Assembly (NCBI GenBank): GCA_017549765.1
Contig: JAFYNM010000024.1
Coordinates: forward strand, 1-56,328
Direction: 5' to 3'
DNA: 56,328 nucleotides
DNA from: Bacteroidales bacterium
GTDB lineage: Bacteria; Bacteroidota; Bacteroidia; Bacteroidales; WCHB1-69
Made by a program: the position numbers and the translations under genes. The notes under the pieces are model-generated. The model was not told the origin of the DNA, ran no database searches, and saw only the letters and a list, made by a program, of their open reading frames with translations. Position 1 is the first letter of the stretch. Each line of letters opens with the position of its first letter. Shown here piece by piece: positions 16,066 to 25,956 of this stretch.

Positions 16066-17097
16066 TTAAAGACCGCGTTGGAAAAACGCCCGGACTTGTT
16101 CCGCTTCAATCAGACAGTCCGGTCTAGCCTTTCCGATGGTATCTAGCAGGGTAAAATTGATTCTACCCTCCCTGTTCTTCTTGTCCTGGCGCATATAGTA
16201 CATAATACGGTCGAATCCCGAACCTATATCTATTCGTTCGTAAAAACGTCTTATCAACCGCTGAACAAGTCGCATCTCGTCTTCTGGCAATATTCCATGG
16301 GAATGCGAGAGAGACACCTCGTGGAACAATCCCTCGGCCACTGCCACACCATGTGGAACCGGAATATTCTGTTCCAACAACCAACTCTCAATGGCATGTC
16401 CGACTGTATGGCCAAAGTTCAGGATGTGGCGACAGTCGTGATCTTCTGGATCCACCTCCACCACCTTGCGTTTGAACTCAGCGCACTGTTCAATCCATTC
16501 CTCTTTCAAACTTTGGGCACTTAGAACATCCAATGCGCAAAGCGAATGGAAAATTGAAGGCAATCCTATCAAGGCCGTCTTAATCATCTCTCCAAATCCG
16601 CTGTGCAGATTTTCGGATGAAAGAGTGTGTAACAGATTCATGTCAGGGCCTATCACTGCCAACGGCTGACGGATGACCCCCACAATGTTCTTTGCATACG
16701 ACACGTTCACCCCCGTTTTGCCCCCGATGGCAGCGTCCAGCATCGCCATCAGTGTGGTGGGGTAGTTGATATGCGCTATGCCACGTTTGTAAATAGAGGC
16801 GATGAAACCGCCCAGATCGCACACCATGCCACCCCCGAAATTGACAATACAGGTGTTTTTGTCGCAACCCATCTCCATCAGCTCTGTGCAAATTCTCTCT
16901 ACCTGATGAAGACTCTTAGATTCCTCGCCAGCCGGAATCACAATCTTGGCATAGCGACGAGTTACATGACCTGCAACCTCCTGCAGATAGCCAGGATAAA
17001 GCATGTCCAGATTAGCATCCGTCAAGACCACCACTGTGTCGAACTGACGGGTATCCTGAAGTTGGATCAGTTGCTGTATGGAGAGATTGTCCGTCAT
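16066..17097 (-). CDS. aroB: 3-dehydroquinate synthase AroB
   Basis: AroB (343 residues) converts DAHP to 3-dehydroquinate, the second step of the shikimate pathway. The NAD-binding 'NFGGGMVCDLGGFIAS' is near residue 90-105. The substrate-binding 'AAIGGKTGVN' (about 130), 'GFGEMIKTALIG' (about 180), and metal-binding 'LNFGHTVGHAIE' (about 240) follow, so all active-site elements are present. It is the last gene of a minus-strand run typA-methyltransferase-aroB, starting 27 bases after the methyltransferase. Confidence 0.96.
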   Translation of the reverse strand: MTDNLSIQQLIQLQDTRQFDTVVVLTDANLDMLYPGYLQEVAGHVTRRYAKIVIPAGEESKSLHQVERICTELMEMGCDKNTCIVNFGGGMVCDLGGFIASIYKRGIAHINYPTTLMAMLDAAIGGKTGVNVSYAKNIVGVIRQPLAVIGPDMNLLHTLSSENLHSGFGEMIKTALIGLPSIFHSLCALDVLSAQSLKEEWIEQCAEFKRKVVEVDPEDHDCRHILNFGHTVGHAIESWLLEQNIPVPHGVAVAEGLFHEVSLSHSHGILPEDEMRLVQRLIRRFYERIDIGSGFDRIMYYMRQDKKNREGRINFTLLDTIGKARPDCLIEAEQVRAFFQRGL

Positions 17098-17124
17098 AAA
17101 AACTACCTGGCTTGCACCGAAGAA

Positions 17125-17940
17125 TTACTTTTCAAAAACCATATTGAGGCCGAAAAAGAAGTGCTCACGGAACCATTTCTTAGGATACCAAACCGTCTGC
17201 TCGCGCTGAACGACCTCGTCACAGGATCTCTTTTTATAATAGGATGGGGGTAATATTCGGATATAGGATACAGAATCTTCGATCAATTTGAAGGGGGTCT
17301 TCTCAAACAGCTGGCGCCATTGTTTCTCCGAACGGATATTCTCATTGCCCATCAACACCTTCTTTTTCAAGACCTCATCATACATCTCCACCACCTTTTT
17401 ATTGCCTCTTTTCAAGAATAGCATCATACTCTTCAGCCAGCAGCCACCATTCTCCTCGATTAGGATCAACCGACCGCCTTTCTTCAAAGCGGAGTAAAAG
17501 AGAGGTAGGGCTTCCTGTATAGGCTCGATATGGTGCAGCGTGTCCTGCATGATGATAACATCAAAACTTTCCGGCTCGATGGTCTGGTCGAAAACATTGG
17601 CATAACGGTACGTAAACAGAGAGGTGTCGCCATACTGCTGCCAGAATTGACGTCTATTTTCCAATTGGTCGATGTAATATTCAAGGGAAGAACCCGTACT
17701 GGGAATACCGTTCATCGCCAGAAAGAGTCCGGTGGTTCCATACCCGCATCCACAATCCCATATCTGCAACGGCTTAGTGGTATCCAGATATTTCTCCAGA
17801 TAGCTCAGACGCTGCATGAAATAGGCTTTGCGGAACTGCTGCTGCTGGGGACTGCCATATGTCAGCTTGTAATAAGGATACAGGGCTTGATTCTGGCGCA
17901 ACTCCTCGCAAAGATGGGTATAGAACTCCTCCTTTTGCAT
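17125..17940 (-). CDS. Class I SAM-dependent methyltransferase
   Basis: 271 residues with a Rossmann-type SAM-binding fold: motif I 'IWDCGCGYGTTGLFLA' near residue 60-75, an acidic end of strand 2 ('SSLEYYID'), motif post-I 'FDVIIMQDTLHHIEP' near 125-140, and 'LKKGGRLILIEENGG' for the strand-4/5 region. It matches the Methyltransf_11/25 type. The substrate cannot be told from sequence. It lies between typA and aroB with nine- and 27-base gaps and no promoter of its own. Confidence 0.8.
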   Translation of the reverse strand: MQKEEFYTHLCEELRQNQALYPYYKLTYGSPQQQQFRKAYFMQRLSYLEKYLDTTKPLQIWDCGCGYGTTGLFLAMNGIPSTGSSLEYYIDQLENRRQFWQQYGDTSLFTYRYANVFDQTIEPESFDVIIMQDTLHHIEPIQEALPLFYSALKKGGRLILIEENGGCWLKSMMLFLKRGNKKVVEMYDEVLKKKVLMGNENIRSEKQWRQLFEKTPFKLIEDSVSYIRILPPSYYKKRSCDEVVQREQTVWYPKKWFREHFFFGLNMVFEK

Positions 17941-17949
17941 AGTAGTGTG

Positions 17950-19767
17950 TTAAATCGTGTCCGTATTTCTCTTTTCTGCTCTTTTGCGCTCAATCTCATC
18001 CAGGATGATCTTCCGGAGGCGCAACGACTGCGGGGTGATCTCCAGATACTCATCCTTGGCGATAAACTCCATATATTGTTCCAACGAGTATTTGATAGCA
18101 GGCGCCAACACCAGCTTCTCATCGGAACCAGCCGCACGCATGTTGGAGAGTTTCTTGGATTTGCAAACATTGATCACCAGGTCCCCCTGACGAATATGTT
18201 CACCGATAACCTGGCCTGCATAGACCTGGTCGCCGGGCTCAATGAAGAACCGGCCGCGGTCTTGCAGCTTGTTGAGCGCATAAGCATAGGCTTGGCCTGT
18301 CTCCATCGCAATCAGGGAACCGGCATGACGACCCGGGATTTCCCCTTTCCAAGGTTGGAACTCCACAAAACGATGGGAGATGATAGCCTCCCCTTCTGTG
18401 GCTGTCAACAGCTGGTTGGACAAACCGATCAGACCTCTGGACGGGATGTTGAAGTTCAAGTGTACGCGATCATTGACCGTGTCCATGGACAGCAGTTCGC
18501 CCTTGCGGCGCGACACATAGTCGATTACACGGCTGGACATCTCCTCGGGCACCAAGACCATCAACTGCTCGATAGGTTCACACTTCTGTCCATCGATCTC
18601 TTTGATGATGACCTGAGGCTGACCTACCTGCAACTCGTAACCCTCCCGGCGCATCGTCTCTATCAAAATGGAGAGATGGAGGATACCGCGTCCGAAGACA
18701 TTCATCCGGTCGGGGGATTCCGTCTCTTCTATGCGCATGGCAAGATTGCGTTCAAGTTCTGCAAACAGACGGTCGCGCAGGTGTCTGGAAGTAACATATT
18801 TTCCCTCCTTGCCAAAGAACGGGGAGTTGTTGATGGTAAACAACATGCTCATCGTGGGTTCATCCACTTTGATAGGAGGCAGCTGTTCCGGGTTCTCATG
18901 ATCAGCCACCGTGTCTCCAATCTCAAAATCATCCAGTCCCAACACAGCGCAGATCTCTCCAGCCTCGACGGGAGTCTTGATTTTCTCTTTGCCCAATCCT
19001 TCAAAGACATATAACTCTTTAACCTTGGATTGTTGAACGGTGCCGTCGCGTTTTACCAACGAGACCGTCTGTCCCCACTGGATACTGCCGCGCTTTACAC
19101 GACCCACCGCGATACGTCCCACGTATGAAGAGAAATCCAGAGAGGAGATCATCATCTGAAGATTTCCTTCTTCGGCCTTGGGGGCAGGAATGGATTCAAT
19201 GATGGTATCCAGCAAATAGGAGATATCATTCGTGGGATTCTGCCAGTCAGGACCCATCCAACCGTTCTTGGCGGAGCCATAGACGGTCGGGAAATCGAGT
19301 TGATCGTCGGAGGCACCCAAGTTGAACATCAGCTCAAAAACAGCCTCTTGGGCCAAGTCGGGCTGACAATTGGGCTTGTCCACTTTGTTGATGACCACAA
19401 CAGGTTTCAATCCCAACTCGATAGCCTTCTGCGTCACAAAACGGGTCTGGGGCATAGGGCCTTCGAAAGCGTCCACCACCAGCAAAACACCATCCGCCAT
19501 ATTGAGCACGCGCTCCACTTCGCCACCAAAATCACTGTGGCCCGGAGTGTCTATCACATTGATCTTGTAGCCCTTGTAGCGGACCGATACGTTCTTGGAC
19601 AGAATCGTGATACCACGCTCCCGCTCCAGATCGTTATTGTCCAACACCAAATCCTGTACCTGTTGGTTCTCCCTGAACAGATGTGCCTGGTGCAAAATCC
19701 TGTCCACGAGGGTTGTCTTTCCGTGATCAACGTGTGCAATAATAGCTATATTTCTGATATTCTGCAT
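17950..19767 (-). CDS. typA: Translational GTPase TypA/BipA
   Basis: A ribosome-associated GTPase (605 residues) of the EF-G-like group involved in stress adaptation and large-subunit assembly. G1 'AHVDHGKTT' is at residues 11-19. The switch region '[12 protein letters not shown]' follows, then G3 '[16 protein letters not shown]', and G4 '[11 protein letters not shown]'. The C-terminal TypA domain includes 'SRGLIGL' and 'GEHIRQGDL'. I set the start at the ATG giving MQNIRN; an upstream TTG would lie inside the promoter -7 element and cannot be transcribed from it. Confidence 0.96.
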   Translation of the reverse strand: MQNIRNIAIIAHVDHGKTTLVDRILHQAHLFRENQQVQDLVLDNNDLERERGITILSKNVSVRYKGYKINVIDTPGHSDFGGEVERVLNMADGVLLVVDAFEGPMPQTRFVTQKAIELGLKPVVVINKVDKPNCQPDLAQEAVFELMFNLGASDDQLDFPTVYGSAKNGWMGPDWQNPTNDISYLLDTIIESIPAPKAEEGNLQMMISSLDFSSYVGRIAVGRVKRGSIQWGQTVSLVKRDGTVQQSKVKELYVFEGLGKEKIKTPVEAGEICAVLGLDDFEIGDTVADHENPEQLPPIKVDEPTMSMLFTINNSPFFGKEGKYVTSRHLRDRLFAELERNLAMRIEETESPDRMNVFGRGILHLSILIETMRREGYELQVGQPQVIIKEIDGQKCEPIEQLMVLVPEEMSSRVIDYVSRRKGELLSMDTVNDRVHLNFNIPSRGLIGLSNQLLTATEGEAIISHRFVEFQPWKGEIPGRHAGSLIAMETGQAYAYALNKLQDRGRFFIEPGDQVYAGQVIGEHIRQGDLVINVCKSKKLSNMRAAGSDEKLVLAPAIKYSLEQYMEFIAKDEYLEITPQSLRLRKIILDEIERKRAEKRNTDTI

Positions 19768-19791
19768 GTTATTATTTTTAATTTCAAACGG

Positions 19792-19823
19792 CAAAGATAC
19801 ACTTTTTATACTTTGCTATTCAA
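19792..19823 (-). promoter_or_regulatory. typA promoter
   Basis: On the minus strand TTG (19823-19821), 21 bases, TATCTTTG (19799-19792), matching the Bacteroidetes consensus. It decides the typA start codon. Confidence 0.75.
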
Positions 19824-19854
19824 TCCAAAAAGGTGGTTTTTTCCCACAAATGAC

Positions 19855-20421
19855 TTAAAAATCAAAACCATTCATCTCGCCTCGAGGATGAACGATGGTA
19901 TATTTGGTGAAACGTTCATCGGCCGTGAAGCCATCCCCATAGTTGACGGATCCGTCCGCTTTTTTCTGTTTCACCAAGGTGTTGGAGTAGATGGTTCGAG
20001 TTCTTTGATCCCAGATGATCTCTTCCGTTTCGAGGGTGTCTCCTTTGATGACATCGCGGATAACAACGTTTTTGGAGGCTTTATAGACGGAGTTGTTCTC
20101 GTAGGCGGCATAGTCGGCAGTGATGACGGCCTGTTTTTCTCCCCATTCGGTATATGATACTATCTGAATGCCTTCCGGACAGTCGGTATAGTTCAGAGAG
20201 TCCGAAGAATAGCGGTTCAGGATGGGGGTGGTGACCACAAAGCTGACTTTGCCGGAATCGCTCATCGTTATCGTGATATTTTGAGCTGACTCGTCGGGGT
20301 ATTTCCCTTGATAGGAGAACAGCTGTGATTCTTCCTTGTGATTGTTACAAGAAATAAGGAACACCATCAGGCAAAAGGCCATGATGGTGTTCCGAAAGGT
20401 CGTCCACGATAACGAATGCAT
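19855..20421 (-). CDS. lptC: LPS export protein LptC-like lipoprotein
   Basis: 188 residues from the preferred start (MHSLSWTTF), chosen because it follows the upstream stop by 11 bases. A signal peptide ends at the lipobox 'FLISC'. The mature part matches LptC/OstA-type beta-jellyroll proteins: 'FVVTTPILNRYSSD', 'ADYAAYENNSVYKASKNVVI', 'GDTLETEEIIWDQRTRTIYS', and 'DGFTADERFTKYTI', the alternating pattern of the LPS-binding slide. LptC joins the inner-membrane LptBFG transporter to the periplasmic bridge. It is the last gene of a minus-strand envelope run, behind the TPR protein, a context seen in other Bacteroidetes. Confidence 0.82.
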   Translation of the reverse strand: MHSLSWTTFRNTIMAFCLMVFLISCNNHKEESQLFSYQGKYPDESAQNITITMSDSGKVSFVVTTPILNRYSSDSLNYTDCPEGIQIVSYTEWGEKQAVITADYAAYENNSVYKASKNVVIRDVIKGDTLETEEIIWDQRTRTIYSNTLVKQKKADGSVNYGDGFTADERFTKYTIVHPRGEMNGFDF

Positions 20422-20432
20422 GGAGCGGTCTG

Positions 20433-21905
20433 TTATCTGACGGTAGTATTTTCTTGGATCCAGCAACCCACGTGATAGGAGGCGCCTGCACTCATACCGC
20501 GTCTGAAGAGTTCCTCTTTAGCCGGGAATTTCAGAGAAGAGCGGCGGGCGTTTGCCGTAGCGGCGCAGGAAGGATCCACAGCAGCTGCTTTGCTATATTT
20601 GTCAGCGGCAGCCCAGTTGTAGTCGTATGGGATACCATCGGAGCATCTGCTGCCAGAAGACTTGTAGAGGTCGCCAATCAAGATGTAAGCATTGCCGAAA
20701 TTCGGGTTGGCCTTGAGGGCGGCATAAGCAGCGTTACGTGCCTCGGAGAAAGCTCCTTTGGTCTGGTATGCCGTAGCCAGCATATAGTTGGCATCGGCTT
20801 TCTGCTCGTTAGTCTCACTCATTCTGACGGCATCCAGGAAGAAACCGATGGCGGCATCCACCTCAGCCTTGTCACTGTTGATGGCGTAAGTCTTCAAGGA
20901 AAGCATACCCATCCAGTATGCGGATGTTCTGCTGGGCTTTGCATTGTGTTGGATCAGCAAGGCGTCTTTGAAGACCGGGCTTGTCAAGCACCCACCCTTG
21001 GCCATGGTCACAACCACCTTGTTGACAGCTGCAATATCTTGTCTGAAGGCTTCGTTGGCCAGCTTCTGGGCATAGAGCTCTTCCAAAACATCGCAAGAAG
21101 CATACGGAGCTACCGCTTTTTCAATCTTGGTCAAAGTCTTACGATAGTTCAAGACCAGCTTCATCTGACGGGCTGTATCAGCGGCAGGTTTCTTGCAGAG
21201 ATGTACCAGATAATCGGTATCGATCTTGCCGGTGGTGTAAAGCTCATTCAAGCTGTCAATGACTGCTACCTGCTTCTCATATTGTACCAAGGAGTTGTTG
21301 ATGGAAACATCCAAATAATCGGTGGCACGACCGTAGGCTTCAATCACATAGGAAGTGTCTTTCTTAGCCTTGGTGATCATTTCAGCCAATTGGAAATACT
21401 TATCCCAGATGACAGGTTGCGTATTCTCTTTCTCCATCTCAACGGACTCGATGAACATATTGAGAATCTCTTCGTATTTCTTGATATCCTTGTTCCAGGT
21501 ATTCTTGCGGTATTGCAGCAGGTTGTAGGCTTTGAATCCTAAGCAATAGCCTTGTGAGAATTTGTCGGGAAATGCCTGGTTTCTGATATCGTAAGAATAC
21601 AAGAGCGTATCAATCAGGCGCTCTTTCTGGAGAGAATCCTGCTCGGCGTTGATCATGGCCTGAAACATATTCTGAGCATTGGTATAAAGACCATCCCAGC
21701 AGCAGGGGCTGTTCTGAACCAGATATTGCCAGGAAGGATAGGCCTCTCCGTAATTCTTAGCTTTCAAGAAAATGTTGAAGTTCGTGAGTTGTTCGAGGCA
21801 TCTCAGAGAGTCAGTCTCGTTTGCCCCATATTTATACGGGCACTGCGCGAACAAAAAACTACCGGAAAACAGTAGAACAAACAATGTTACAACGATCTTT
21901 TTCAT
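20433..21905 (-). CDS. Exported TPR-repeat protein
   Basis: 490 residues with a clear signal peptide (MKKIVVTLFVLLFSGSFLFAQ). Most of the chain is predicted helical. TPR-like units are visible near the C-terminus: 'ANYMLATAYQTKGAFSEARN', 'AYAALKANPNFGNAYILIGD' and 'YNWAAADKYSKAAAVDPSC'. Paired cysteines (CPYKYG..., SPCCWDG, CDVLEE, GGCLTS, GSRCSDG) suggest disulfides in the periplasm. Such proteins recur next to lptC in Bacteroidales and are thought to scaffold envelope complexes, but no role is established. Confidence 0.72.
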   Translation of the reverse strand: MKKIVVTLFVLLFSGSFLFAQCPYKYGANETDSLRCLEQLTNFNIFLKAKNYGEAYPSWQYLVQNSPCCWDGLYTNAQNMFQAMINAEQDSLQKERLIDTLLYSYDIRNQAFPDKFSQGYCLGFKAYNLLQYRKNTWNKDIKKYEEILNMFIESVEMEKENTQPVIWDKYFQLAEMITKAKKDTSYVIEAYGRATDYLDVSINNSLVQYEKQVAVIDSLNELYTTGKIDTDYLVHLCKKPAADTARQMKLVLNYRKTLTKIEKAVAPYASCDVLEELYAQKLANEAFRQDIAAVNKVVVTMAKGGCLTSPVFKDALLIQHNAKPSRTSAYWMGMLSLKTYAINSDKAEVDAAIGFFLDAVRMSETNEQKADANYMLATAYQTKGAFSEARNAAYAALKANPNFGNAYILIGDLYKSSGSRCSDGIPYDYNWAAADKYSKAAAVDPSCAATANARRSSLKFPAKEELFRRGMSAGASYHVGCWIQENTTVR

Positions 21906-22015
21906 CTTTCCTATATTTTATTGTTGAGGTTTATAATCTGCTTTTTTTAGTTGCGATAAAACGTGTTGTTAGATGGATTGTAGGCTTGAAAGTTTAAGCC
22001 TTGGTACTCATAGGA

Positions 22016-23296
22016 TCACTCAAGTTTTTTGCGTTGGTACCAGCGTTCTTGGAGTGTGAAATTGAGGCCTAACCGGAAATAGTTCTGTTTGATCAGGTTG
22101 TCGGCCAAGGTACCCATTTTCCCGTATTCGAACATCAGGCTCAGGGAGGAGTGGGTATTGAAAGTGGTCAGCGGGAAACCGATACCTAACGTCACGCCCA
22201 ACTCATTGATGGCACGGTTTCTCAAGACCAACTCCCCGGTGGAGTATTTCACGCCTGCCCGAAAAGCCATTCTCTTGAAAAACTTCGTGGAGATAGGGTC
22301 AGGAACATACTGCACACCCAGAGAACTGGTGATGGAATTGGTCATGGAATCAGTGAAATTCAGGTATTTGAATTCGGCCCAGTTGTGCCACGACACATCG
22401 GCAGCCACGATCAGGCTATTGTTGAAGGAATAGCTGATGCCCGCCCCCACGGATTGAGGAATACGGAGATTGGCCTGCTTCTGGTTGGAATGGAGGATAG
22501 TATCGTAGGTGGTAACCACACTGTAGCTTCCTGTATAATAGTTGATCAGCAGATCTTCCTTCGTCCAGACATAGGCAGAATTGCTGTACGTCACACCGAG
22601 ACCGATACGATGTTTCTCTTTGATACGGAAGAAATACTGGATACCGGCAGTCAGGTGAATGCCATTGACCCGGATATCATCATTAATGACAGAATTCAGG
22701 AAATTGCTTCCCTCGAAGGCTGTATTGGAGACATGCGACAGGTGTCCGAAGAGATAGGAGGTGTTCAATCCGATGGAGAGGCCCTTGCAGATACGGAACG
22801 CATTGCCCCAATAAAGTTGGTACAAACCACCTGTTCCGGAATAATCATAAGAGACGTTTCCGATACTGTCGATGGTCCGTTTGTCGGTGACATCATAGCC
22901 TACGGAGCTGAAAGGCACCAAGCCGACGCTGGTTCTCCAATGGCGTGTCACGGGCAATCCGATAGCGATATAGTCCGGGCGGGCATGGGAGTTTTTTTGG
23001 ATCAGGCTACCTTGTTTGAGGGTAGAGGAGACGATGGAGGCTCCCACATCACCCACGAAGGAGAGCGAGTCGAATGCCGCATAGGAGGCCGGGTTCCGGA
23101 AATTGATCGTGTAAGGGTCCTGCATAGCTATCGCTGTACCGCCCATAGCATCTAGGGTGCCGTTAGCGTTCTTGTTGATAATCCCCACCCCAAAATAGGA
23201 ATAGGGCTGGCTGATGCCATTTTGTGCATACACGGACACTACGGCAACGCAGAGCAAGCAGACGCAAAAGAGTTTATATATGATAGCTTTAGACAT
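22016..23296 (-). CDS. Outer-membrane beta-barrel protein, FadL/OMPP1-like
   Basis: 426 residues: signal peptide ending 'VSVYAQ', then 'NGISQPYSYFGVGIINKNANG', written here in part, and 'MGGTAIAMQDPYTINFRNPAS', the start typical of FadL/TodX-type barrels where a hatch segment precedes the strands. Alternating strands with aromatic girdles follow ('GLYQLYWGNAF', 'LTAGIQYFFRI', 'LSLMFEYGKMG'), ending with 'YFRLGLNFTLQERW'. Its start overlaps the end of coaX by eight bases, implying translational coupling. The substrate is unknown. Confidence 0.75.
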   Translation of the reverse strand: MSKAIIYKLFCVCLLCVAVVSVYAQNGISQPYSYFGVGIINKNANGTLDAMGGTAIAMQDPYTINFRNPASYAAFDSLSFVGDVGASIVSSTLKQGSLIQKNSHARPDYIAIGLPVTRHWRTSVGLVPFSSVGYDVTDKRTIDSIGNVSYDYSGTGGLYQLYWGNAFRICKGLSIGLNTSYLFGHLSHVSNTAFEGSNFLNSVINDDIRVNGIHLTAGIQYFFRIKEKHRIGLGVTYSNSAYVWTKEDLLINYYTGSYSVVTTYDTILHSNQKQANLRIPQSVGAGISYSFNNSLIVAADVSWHNWAEFKYLNFTDSMTNSITSSLGVQYVPDPISTKFFKRMAFRAGVKYSTGELVLRNRAINELGVTLGIGFPLTTFNTHSSLSLMFEYGKMGTLADNLIKQNYFRLGLNFTLQERWYQRKKLE

Positions 23297-24005
23297 TAAA
23301 TCTCAAGATTCTATACAATCCAGACAGCACTAAATTTGGAGCGGCAAAGATATGATTTTTTATTAAATTTTTCAAGAGGGGTCCGTCCCCGCCCGTCAAG
23401 ACAGTCTGGAGGTCTGGAAACAGTCCTCGATAATGATCTATCATACCGTCAATTTCAAAGTGCATGCCGTGGATGACACCGGAGAGAATGGAAGTCTCCG
23501 TTGACTTGCCCAGCACCTCCGCATCCTGACAGGGTGTCACCAGTGGCAGACGGGCGGTACCTTCGGCAAGGGCGGTAAGGCGCATGTGCAGACCCGGAGC
23601 GATGGAGCCTCCAAGATACTCGCCTTCCGCCGTGACGAGATCGGCCACCAGGCAGGTGCCTGCCTGAATGGCGAGTACCGTAGTATCGGGGAAGAGCGAA
23701 TGTGCTCCCACCGCGCTGGCGATACGGTCGGTGCCCAAAGTCCGGGGCGTGTCATAGCACAGCGTGATAGGCAATGGCAACGCAGCGGTAAAGAGCATCG
23801 TCGGGAAACAACGATTCAACTCGGCCACCAACTGTGAGCCGTCTTCCCGCACAGTGGAGACTATACATGCCTGTATGGACAGTGGAACTAAAAAGTGCTG
23901 CAACTCGTCCACCGTCTCCCAGCGGCATTGTGAAGCCACCAAACCATCCTTGTCAAAAACGGCGGCTTTCTTTAATGTATTTCCTATATCAATGACCAAA
24001 AACAT
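23289..24005 (-). CDS. coaX: Type III pantothenate kinase CoaX, with a substituted active-site position
   Basis: CoaX (238 residues) phosphorylates pantothenate as the first step of coenzyme A synthesis. ASKHA-fold motifs are present: 'VIDIGNTLKKAAVF' at the N-terminus, 'PRTLGTDRIASAVGA' (about 87-101), 'LGGSIAPGLHMRLTALAEGTA' shortened to its core GGSIAPGL, and 'LTGGDGPLL'. The segment that normally reads DAGT-C-IT is here 'IQAGTCLVADLV', with Gln114 in place of a strongly conserved aspartate. The rest of the fold looks intact, so activity is uncertain. It lies in one minus-strand run with umuDC upstream and the outer-membrane barrel downstream. Confidence 0.88.
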   Translation of the reverse strand: MFLVIDIGNTLKKAAVFDKDGLVASQCRWETVDELQHFLVPLSIQACIVSTVREDGSQLVAELNRCFPTMLFTAALPLPITLCYDTPRTLGTDRIASAVGAHSLFPDTTVLAIQAGTCLVADLVTAEGEYLGGSIAPGLHMRLTALAEGTARLPLVTPCQDAEVLGKSTETSILSGVIHGMHFEIDGMIDHYRGLFPDLQTVLTGGDGPLLKNLIKNHIFAAPNLVLSGLYRILRFNV

Positions 24006-24100
24006 AGCGTCGGTAAAACGTGAAAAAATAGCGGTTATTATATTGATTCTCTGTTTTTTTTGAAATAATCATGCTCACAACGATAGCAGATTGCCATGCC

Positions 24101-25396
24101 TCATTTCAACCGGATGATGTCATTCCACCGGGTCGTTGGGTTAGGACTTCTGAACTCGTGTTTGATGACGTTGGCAAAGACCTCCGCTTTGCCCTTATTC
24201 GATCTCAAGGCATACTGTTGTGACCCCAGCACAACCGTTTCGGAGCCATTCACCTTATTGATTTTGTCTAATACGCGGTCCAGTTTCTTCAGCTTGTCGA
24301 ACTGTTCATCATTGATGTCGAAGAGCGTGCTTTGGACGGCGGATTCCGGGGAAGTCTGCATCACGATCACGCCGGCCTTTTTGTATTGGAATCCCGGGCG
24401 GAATATTTTTTCCAACGCATCGGTGCAGGCTTTCACGATGGTAATGGTAGCGTTGGTAGCCGTGAAGATCGGGTATTCGATGAAATTCTCATACTGGGGC
24501 AGGTCTTCGCGGAATGGGTTGGTGCGAATGAAGACGCAGACGACGGAGGCCACAGATCCTTCTTGCCGCAGTTTCTCGGCACAACGGGCGGCGTAGTTGG
24601 AGATATGGGTCTTGAGATCTGCAAGGTCTGTGATCATCCCGTTGAAGCTGCGGCTGGTGCAGATGCTCTTTTTCTTGGCCATTTCCTCTTCGGGCACACA
24701 GTCCTCCCCGTTCAGCTCGCGCCAGGTGCGGAAGATAACCACGTTGTGAAAAGTATAGCGCACCCACTCCGCTTTTTGGCTGGCGAAGTCCCAGGCGGTC
24801 TGCACACCCAGAGCTTTCAATTTGGCGGCATAGCGACGACCGATGCCCCACACGTCCTCCACCGGGAAGAGCTTCAGAGCCTTTTCACGCTTCTCTTCCG
24901 TATCGATGAGACAGCAATGCCGGTAGCCGGGATAACGCTTGGCAAAATGGCTGGCCACCTTAGCCAACGTCTTGTTGGGGGCAATGCCGATGCTGATGGG
25001 CATCCCGACATAGCGCTGCACCTTCCGATGCAGCTGTTCTCCCCACTGCTTCAAATCCGGTGTCTCCAGCTTCTTCAAGTTGACGAAACATTCATCAATA
25101 GAGTAGCGAAAATAGTTGGGAGCTTCTTGGCGGATAAGGCTCACCACGCGTCCTGTCAGCTCCCCATATAGCTCATAGTTAGAGGAAAAGACGGCAATCT
25201 CTTGGGCGGGGTATTTCTCTTGGAGCTGATAGAAAGGCATACCCGCCTTGATGCCCAGCTTTTTGGCCTCGTTGGAGCGAGCGACGACACATCCATCGTT
25301 ATTGGACAACACAACCACGGGCGTATGCTTCAGATCCGGACGGAAGACACGCTCGCAGGAGACGTAACAGTTGTCGCAGTCGATGATGCCGTACAT
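24101..25396 (-). CDS. umuC: DNA polymerase V catalytic subunit UmuC
   Basis: A 431-residue Y-family translesion polymerase. The first metal-binding aspartates are in 'MYGIIDCDNCYVSCE' (D6, D8), 'NNDGCVVARSNEAK' is the fingers segment, and the catalytic 'YSIDECFV' lies near residue 100. A helix-hairpin-helix region is at 'PVEDVWGIGRRYAAKLKALG'. The little-finger domain follows and a UmuC C-terminal domain (DUF4113-like, 'VIMQTSPESAVQSTLFD') ends the protein. It starts three bases after umuD. The pair makes Pol V under DNA damage in other bacteria; no LexA box could be recognised here. Confidence 0.95.
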   Translation of the reverse strand: MYGIIDCDNCYVSCERVFRPDLKHTPVVVLSNNDGCVVARSNEAKKLGIKAGMPFYQLQEKYPAQEIAVFSSNYELYGELTGRVVSLIRQEAPNYFRYSIDECFVNLKKLETPDLKQWGEQLHRKVQRYVGMPISIGIAPNKTLAKVASHFAKRYPGYRHCCLIDTEEKREKALKLFPVEDVWGIGRRYAAKLKALGVQTAWDFASQKAEWVRYTFHNVVIFRTWRELNGEDCVPEEEMAKKKSICTSRSFNGMITDLADLKTHISNYAARCAEKLRQEGSVASVVCVFIRTNPFREDLPQYENFIEYPIFTATNATITIVKACTDALEKIFRPGFQYKKAGVIVMQTSPESAVQSTLFDINDEQFDKLKKLDRVLDKINKVNGSETVVLGSQQYALRSNKGKAEVFANVIKHEFRSPNPTTRWNDIIRLK

Positions 25397-25399
25397 AGG

Positions 25400-25837
25400 T
25401 TATCGCTTCCAAGGTTTGATTGTCCAGACCACGACGCCCCACACCTCGAAGTCGTCGTCTGCACTGATGCGGATAGGCTGGTATTTAGGATTGGCGGGGC
25501 GTAGTTCGATATAGCCCTCCTTTTGATGCGAGAGGTCGAGGAACTTGATCGTGAACTCTTCGTTGACATAAGCCACAATCACATCGCCGTGGGCAGGTTC
25601 CACAGCCCGGTCGATCACTGCCAGATCGCCATCGGAGATGCCTGCTTCTACCATCGAGTCCCCATCCACCCGGCCATAGAAGGTGGCTTCAGGATGGCGG
25701 ATAAGGTCGCGGTTGAAATCGAGTCCGTCATGACGATAGTCCTCCGCCGGCGAGGGGAACCCCGCCTTGATGGCATCTGCGAACTTCAACTCGTTGGGGT
25801 GGGAGAACTCTTTTCCCAGAATCTTTACTTTGGCCAT
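25400..25837 (-). CDS. umuD: UmuD, S24-family self-cleaving subunit of Pol V
   Basis: 145 residues. The autocleavage site is Ala25-Gly26 in 'IKAGFPSPAED', the catalytic serine is S61 in 'GRVDGDSM', and the catalytic lysine is K98 in 'EEFTIKFL'. After cleavage UmuD' joins UmuC to form the active translesion polymerase. The protein lacks a DNA-binding domain, distinguishing it from LexA. Upstream is a TATCTTTG element for this strand at 25868-25875. Confidence 0.94.
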   Translation of the reverse strand: MAKVKILGKEFSHPNELKFADAIKAGFPSPAEDYRHDGLDFNRDLIRHPEATFYGRVDGDSMVEAGISDGDLAVIDRAVEPAHGDVIVAYVNEEFTIKFLDLSHQKEGYIELRPANPKYQPIRISADDDFEVWGVVVWTIKPWKR

Positions 25838-25867
25838 ACTATCAATGTGAGCTTATGAATACGGCTG

Positions 25868-25875
25868 CAAAGATA
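25868..25875 (-). promoter_or_regulatory. -7 promoter element of umuDC
   Basis: TATCTTTG on the minus strand, 30 bases before the umuD start. A TTTGCAAAG palindrome-like stretch (25887-25895) lies just upstream and could be an operator; this is speculative. Confidence 0.55.
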
Positions 25876-25956
25876 CGCAATTCTTCTTTGCAAAGAGGGA
25901 ATATTTTCCTGTTCACAAATCAAAAACGAGCCAGACGCCGTATTATCGATTTTTTG

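Noticed and set aside
17530-19014. 494-residue plus-strand open frame across the methyltransferase and typA
   Set aside because: Opposite to two recognisable genes and has no motif.
20454-21542. 362-residue plus-strand open frame opposite the TPR gene
   Set aside because: Shadow frame; the minus strand has a signal peptide and TPR repeats.
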